Origin: Candidatus Poribacteria bacterium
GTDB taxonomy: Bacteria; Poribacteria; DTPJ01; WJIO01
NCBI GenBank assembly: GCA_014730235.1
Contig: WJIO01000421.1
Span: 1-61,244, forward strand
Direction: 5' to 3'
Length of the DNA stretch: 61,244 bases
Shown here: positions 58,115 to 61,244 of the stretch, one piece after another
Layout: the number at the start of each line of letters is the position of its first letter
Numbering within the stretch: the first letter of the stretch is position 1
Position numbers and translations under genes: made by a program
The notes under the pieces: model-generated
What the model was told of the DNA's origin: nothing
Database searches by the model: none
Seen by the model: the letters and a program-made list of their open reading frames with translations, nothing else

Positions 58115-58779
58115 TATTCTGACTCCTCTCTGCTTCCAATCAAAACTTTACCTGGTTTATCAACTTTTTGATGGTTACGGGGTGGATAGTATTTTTTCAT
58201 GGAATCCAATTTCCCCAGTTCCTCAAGACGTTTATAGATAAGAGTCCACGCACAGTCTTTTTCTGGATCTTCCTCACATTTACCATCGTTTGTTCCACCA
58301 CACGGCCCGTTAAGCAATCCTTTGGCACATTTGGTAACAGGACAAATTCCGCCTGTATATGCGATTACACAGTCACCACACTGCTGGCACACTTCGGCAA
58401 ATAGACCGAATTCTCCGCCCTCTTTGCCAATAAACAGGGTATCCAGGGCCGGATATGTGGGTTTATCCGAAAAAGAAGCCACAGTCTGAGTACCAAAAGC
58501 GCAGGCCATAACCAGAATGGAATCGGCTTTTTCAATTTTATCGGCCTGATCCTTCAGGGCATCATTAGTTAAATCGTCGCATGTAGTGGGTATAACCATC
58601 CAACCTACAACTTCTTTTCCTGCTTCCTGGAGCTTTTCCTTCATCTCCAGGACTTCATACTTGCCGCCGGTATGGCACATAGTGGCACATGTCCCGCAGC
58701 CTATAATATATACTTTTTCGTCTTTTTCAAGACATTCCTGAATTTGATCAAAGCTTTTCTGCTCTGTAATAGTCTTCAT
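58114..58779 (-). CDS. metV: MetV-like methylene-THF reductase C-terminal (zinc/Fe-S) subunit
   Basis: 221 residues, no barrel. The N-terminal half has CGTCATMCHTGGKYEV (cysteine pair), and the C-terminal half the cluster CQQCGDCVIAYTGGICPVTK-like run with further cysteines in AKGLLNGPCGGTNDGKCEED and DCAWTLIYKRL. This is the MTHFR C-terminal family, MetV in acetogens, which forms a complex with MetF and hands on electrons through Fe-S or zinc-linked sites. Directly upstream of metF with a 1-nt overlap. Confidence 0.85.
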   Translation of the reverse strand: MKTITEQKSFDQIQECLEKDEKVYIIGCGTCATMCHTGGKYEVLEMKEKLQEAGKEVVGWMVIPTTCDDLTNDALKDQADKIEKADSILVMACAFGTQTVASFSDKPTYPALDTLFIGKEGGEFGLFAEVCQQCGDCVIAYTGGICPVTKCAKGLLNGPCGGTNDGKCEEDPEKDCAWTLIYKRLEELGKLDSMKKYYPPRNHQKVDKPGKVLIGSREESE

Positions 58780-58804
58780 TAAACCACCTCATGATTAAGA
58801 GGAT

Positions 58805-60010
58805 TTAAACTTTCACTTTATCGTTTACTCGTGATTCATATTCTTCTCTGTAAAATTCCATTGTATCAACAACAGAATTTGGCGCAGCCTGTCCTAATCC
58901 ACACAGGGAAGTAAGGGCCATGGTTTCCGAAAGGTCTTCCAGGAATTCCAAATCGATTCTGGATGCTGTACCTTCGGTAAGACGTTCCAGTATTTCCAGC
59001 ATGCGCTTTGTTCCTTCGCGACATGGAAAGCACTTTCCACAGGATTCCTCTTCAAAGAATTCCGCGTTCTTTTTCACCATCTCTATGACATCCCTGGTGT
59101 TATTAAAGACCAGCACACCACCTGCGCCTAATACTGTCTCAAATGTAAGCGGTGTATCAATATTTTCAAAAGGCACGATCCTGCCGGATGCGCCGCCTAC
59201 CTGCACCATTTTCACGTTTTCAGCGCCGGCTAAATCTTCCACTAGCTCTTTCAGGGAGCTACCCATGACCATCTCATATACACCGGGTTTGTTTACATCA
59301 CCGGAGACTGAAAGAACCTTTGTACCTTTACTGCTTTCGGTTCCTATGCTGTTGAACCATTCTTTGCCTTCAGCCATTATACGGGGGATGTTCATCAAAG
59401 TTTCCACGTTGTTGACGATAGTAGGCTTTCCCCACAGGCCTTCTGATGGCGGAAAAGGTGGTCGGGGACGGGAGTCACCCCGTTTTCCTTCTATGGATTC
59501 GATCAAAGCCGTTTCTTCACCGCAGACATAAGCACCTGCACCCTCGTATATTATAATATTAACATGGTCAAGGAATCCTTTGTCCTTAGTCTGATCTATG
59601 GCGTTTTGCAGGTTTTCCAGCAGGTAATGATATTCGGCTCTCAGGTATATGAAGGCTTCTTTCGCACCAATGGCATAACTGGCAATTGCAACAGCCTCAA
59701 TCAGACTAAATGGGTCTTCTTCCAGGATCACCCGATCCTTGAAAGTGCCTACCTCGCCTTCATCTGCATTGCAGATTACATATTTTTCATCACCTTTAGC
59801 TTTGCTGGCAAAATCCCATTTTAAACCTGTGGGAAAACCAGCACCGCCGCGACCTCTCAGGTTTGAGTCTTTGATTTCCTGTATGACTTCCGACGGCGTC
59901 ATATCCATTGCCTTTTTCAATCCGGCAAAGCCACCGTTGGAAATAAAGCTTTCTATATCTTTTGGGTCAATAACCCCGCAGTTTTTTAAAACAACTCGCT
60001 TCTCTGGCAT
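58805..60010 (-). CDS. NADH dehydrogenase 51-kDa-type (NuoF/HydB-like) flavoprotein
   Basis: 401 residues. SNLRGRGGAGFPTGLKWDF binds FMN, VICNADEGEVGTFKDRVILE the NADH, IYEGAGAYVCGEETALIESI and RPRPPFPPSEGLWGKPTIVN follow, and CGKCFPCREGT with the later Cys of LTSLCGLGQAAPN holds the [4Fe-4S] cluster. It lacks the ferredoxin extensions of full hydrogenase HydB. It should take NADH or give electrons to NAD+ within a complex with the NuoE-like and HoxU-like subunits encoded just upstream (31-nt gaps), and probably MetV/MetF. Confidence 0.92.
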   Translation of the reverse strand: MPEKRVVLKNCGVIDPKDIESFISNGGFAGLKKAMDMTPSEVIQEIKDSNLRGRGGAGFPTGLKWDFASKAKGDEKYVICNADEGEVGTFKDRVILEEDPFSLIEAVAIASYAIGAKEAFIYLRAEYHYLLENLQNAIDQTKDKGFLDHVNIIIYEGAGAYVCGEETALIESIEGKRGDSRPRPPFPPSEGLWGKPTIVNNVETLMNIPRIMAEGKEWFNSIGTESSKGTKVLSVSGDVNKPGVYEMVMGSSLKELVEDLAGAENVKMVQVGGASGRIVPFENIDTPLTFETVLGAGGVLVFNNTRDVIEMVKKNAEFFEEESCGKCFPCREGTKRMLEILERLTEGTASRIDLEFLEDLSETMALTSLCGLGQAAPNSVVDTMEFYREEYESRVNDKVKV

Positions 60011-60040
60011 TAAGATCCTCCTGATGAGCGGAGTTGAGAG

Positions 60041-60487
60041 CTACTTATATTCTTTAAGAATCTCGATAACTTTTTCTGAAGTCAGATTACCGTATATTTT
60101 ATCATTTATCATCATTGCAGGGGCTTTGTCACAAGCTCCAATACAGTTAGTCAACTGTAGAGAGAATTTATTATCTTCGGTAGTCTGACCTATACCAATA
60201 CCCAGTTCTTTCTCCACCGTTTCTACTATTACATCACAGCTTTTGAGAAAGCATGGGGTGCTTTTACATATTCTTATAACATTTTCGCCAAGAAGCCCTG
60301 TGGAAAGGAAGGAATAAAAAGTCGCTACCTCGTATACTTCATTTATGGAAACTCCTAATCCCTCTGCCACTTGAGATATGGCTTCTTCCGGGAGATACCT
60401 GCATTTTTCCTGCACGTCTTTTAATACCGACAATATGCTGGTATTGTTATTGTGCCGGTTCAGCACCTCCTCAACGACCTTTTCCAT
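60041..60487 (-). CDS. NADH dehydrogenase 24-kDa-type (NuoE/HydC-like) [2Fe-2S] subunit
   Basis: 148 residues. Helical N-terminus with CRYLPEEAISQVAEGLGVSI and EVYEVATFYSFLS, then the thioredoxin-like [2Fe-2S] domain: CKSTPCFLKSCDVI supplies the first cysteines and NCIGACDKAPAMMINDKIYG the second pair. Typical for NuoE/HydC. It pairs with the NuoF-like flavoprotein 30 nt downstream. Confidence 0.92.
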   Translation of the reverse strand: MEKVVEEVLNRHNNNTSILSVLKDVQEKCRYLPEEAISQVAEGLGVSINEVYEVATFYSFLSTGLLGENVIRICKSTPCFLKSCDVIVETVEKELGIGIGQTTEDNKFSLQLTNCIGACDKAPAMMINDKIYGNLTSEKVIEILKEYK

Positions 60488-60514
60488 TACATACCTCCTG
60501 ATGGAATATCGGGT

Positions 60515-61192
60515 TTAACCAGTTATTAAAAGGGGTTTTCCCTTCTTTTTCCCGGCGAATTGTTCTTCCTTCTTTGTAAGAGCGCCAACCGGACATACTT
60601 CCACGCAAACGTCACAGGATTTACATACATCTTCCAGCGCTTGGTCTGTATCAACGGTCACATTGGAATCAAAACCTCTTCCTACTATCCCCAGAACACC
60701 CTCTTCTTTCAACTCCCGACAAGCCCTTACACATCTACGGCACATTATGCACTTGGTCATATCCCGGACAATATATGGATTAATTTCATCAGGAACATAG
60801 TAATGCTTTTTACCTTTAGCGCGGGTCAACGTCATACCCAGATCCGCTGCGATTTTACGAAGGTCGCAAATATTGGCTTTATCACACATCAGGCAGTCAC
60901 CGGAATGATCCGCAAATACTAATTCCAGTATTGCTTTTCGGGCTTTTATTACCTTGGGGGAGTGAGTTTGAACATCCATTCCCCGGCTTATTGGAGTATG
61001 GCAAGAAGCGACCAGGGTTCTGGAACCTTTTACTTCTACTACACATATACGACATGAACCTGTTGGAGTTAAGTCTGAAAGATAACATAAGGTGGGAATT
61101 TCTATGCCGTTTTCCTCGGCCAGTTCTAATATAGTCATTCCCTCTGAACCTTTTACATAAACTCCATTCAGAGTTAGTTCTACTTCACCCAT
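60515..61192 (-). CDS. HoxU/NuoG-N-terminus-like multi-iron-sulfur subunit
   Basis: 225 residues. A plant-type [2Fe-2S] ferredoxin domain (IPTLCYLSDLTPTGSCRICV, VASCHTP), the His-Cys [4Fe-4S] site of DHSGDCLMCDKANICDL, and two ferredoxin-type [4Fe-4S] sites (CIMCRRCVRACRELK and CKSCDVCVEVCPVGA). The protein stops before the molybdopterin- or hydrogenase-like domain, so it is a HoxU-size electron-relay subunit. First visible gene of the operon; the promoter lies near or beyond the window edge. TGAGGA precedes ATG 61192. A catalytic partner may be encoded upstream outside the window. Confidence 0.9.
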   Translation of the reverse strand: MGEVELTLNGVYVKGSEGMTILELAEENGIEIPTLCYLSDLTPTGSCRICVVEVKGSRTLVASCHTPISRGMDVQTHSPKVIKARKAILELVFADHSGDCLMCDKANICDLRKIAADLGMTLTRAKGKKHYYVPDEINPYIVRDMTKCIMCRRCVRACRELKEEGVLGIVGRGFDSNVTVDTDQALEDVCKSCDVCVEVCPVGALTKKEEQFAGKKKGKPLLITG

Positions 61193-61244
61193 AAATTATA
61201 TCCTCATTTACTAGTTAGTAGTCTTGTCTAAAGCCATATGTAGG

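Noticed and set aside
58805-61192. NAD-reducing [NiFe] or [FeFe] hydrogenase
   Set aside because: Only the diaphorase-type subunits are present; no hydrogenase large subunit or H-cluster cysteine motif lies in the window.
1-61244. tRNA, rRNA, prophage, integrase or toxin-antitoxin genes
   Set aside because: All gaps over about 150 bp were read; none showed a tRNA cloverleaf, rRNA sequence or phage/transposase motifs.

Overview
The window is about 61 kb of a Gram-negative-type bacterial chromosome, moderately AT-rich by eye. It looks like an uncultured lineage such as Candidatus Poribacteria or a relative. That placement is an inference from several traits found together: sulfatases, LamG proteins, three copies of a ~640-residue membrane family (DUF6785-like), a methylene-THF reductase (MetV/MetF) operon, and an outer-membrane SprA-like translocon outside an obvious Bacteroidetes setting. 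No rRNA, tRNA, CRISPR array, phage or IS transposase gene was seen.

Layout. 1-5.3 kb: sugar dehydrogenases and two tandem secreted LamG proteins. 5.4-7.4 kb: a SigR-like ECF sigma factor behind a consensus promoter, then a cysteine desulfurase. 7.4-13.2 kb (minus): two secreted beta-propeller-like proteins with type-IX-like C-terminal sorting domains, a rubrerythrin-like protein, ferritin and an iron-sulfur flavoprotein. 13.3-18.5 kb (minus): a four-gene respiratory module headed by an octaheme-cytochrome/thioredoxin/FMN-binding fusion, with a diheme cytochrome, a ferric-reductase-like flavocytochrome and a P460-like cytochrome. 18.9-22.3 kb (minus): LamG protein, P1 peptidase and a glycoside-hydrolase-like protein. 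23-27.4 kb (plus): sulfatase, UPF0280 protein, ceramidase-like hydrolase and peroxiredoxin. 27.5-30.4 kb: mixed genes. 30.4-38.7 kb (minus): sulfatase, toroid/propeller protein, two DUF6785-like membrane proteins and a gluconolactonase remnant. 39.2-40.3 kb: an unknown secreted protein. 40.4-44.4 kb (minus): a Mn/Zn/Fe ABC importer whose two permeases carry C-terminal winged-helix domains. 44.6-53.5 kb (plus): the third DUF6785-like protein and a giant SprA/Sov-like translocon with LysM domains. 53.5-56.7 kb (minus): LTD protein, rpe, rsmD, a lipoprotein rhodanese with an in-frame UGA and a SECIS-like hairpin, and a fucosidase-like protein. 56.8-61.2 kb (minus): queD, metF, metV and three NADH-dehydrogenase-type subunits.

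Three points stand out. (1) Seven otherwise unrelated, mostly signal-peptide-bearing proteins end in the same short motif, roughly V-x-P-x-x-K/S-L-x-x-T/V-W-G/S-x-I-K; one is only a gene remnant but keeps the ending. Two further secreted proteins carry a FlgD/T9SS type-A-like domain, and a SprA homologue is encoded in the same window, so the W-motif is a candidate undescribed sorting or anchoring signal. (2) The rhodanese at 55375-55821 reads through UGA at its active site. A 5-bp GC stem with an AGGUC loop follows at bacterial SECIS distance, and the extended frame ends 2 nt before an rsmD start that has no Shine-Dalgarno, so it is a strong selenoprotein candidate. (3) Intergenic DNA is populated by two families of non-autonomous MITE-like elements with terminal inverted repeats and 8-9 bp target duplications, one nested inside the other.
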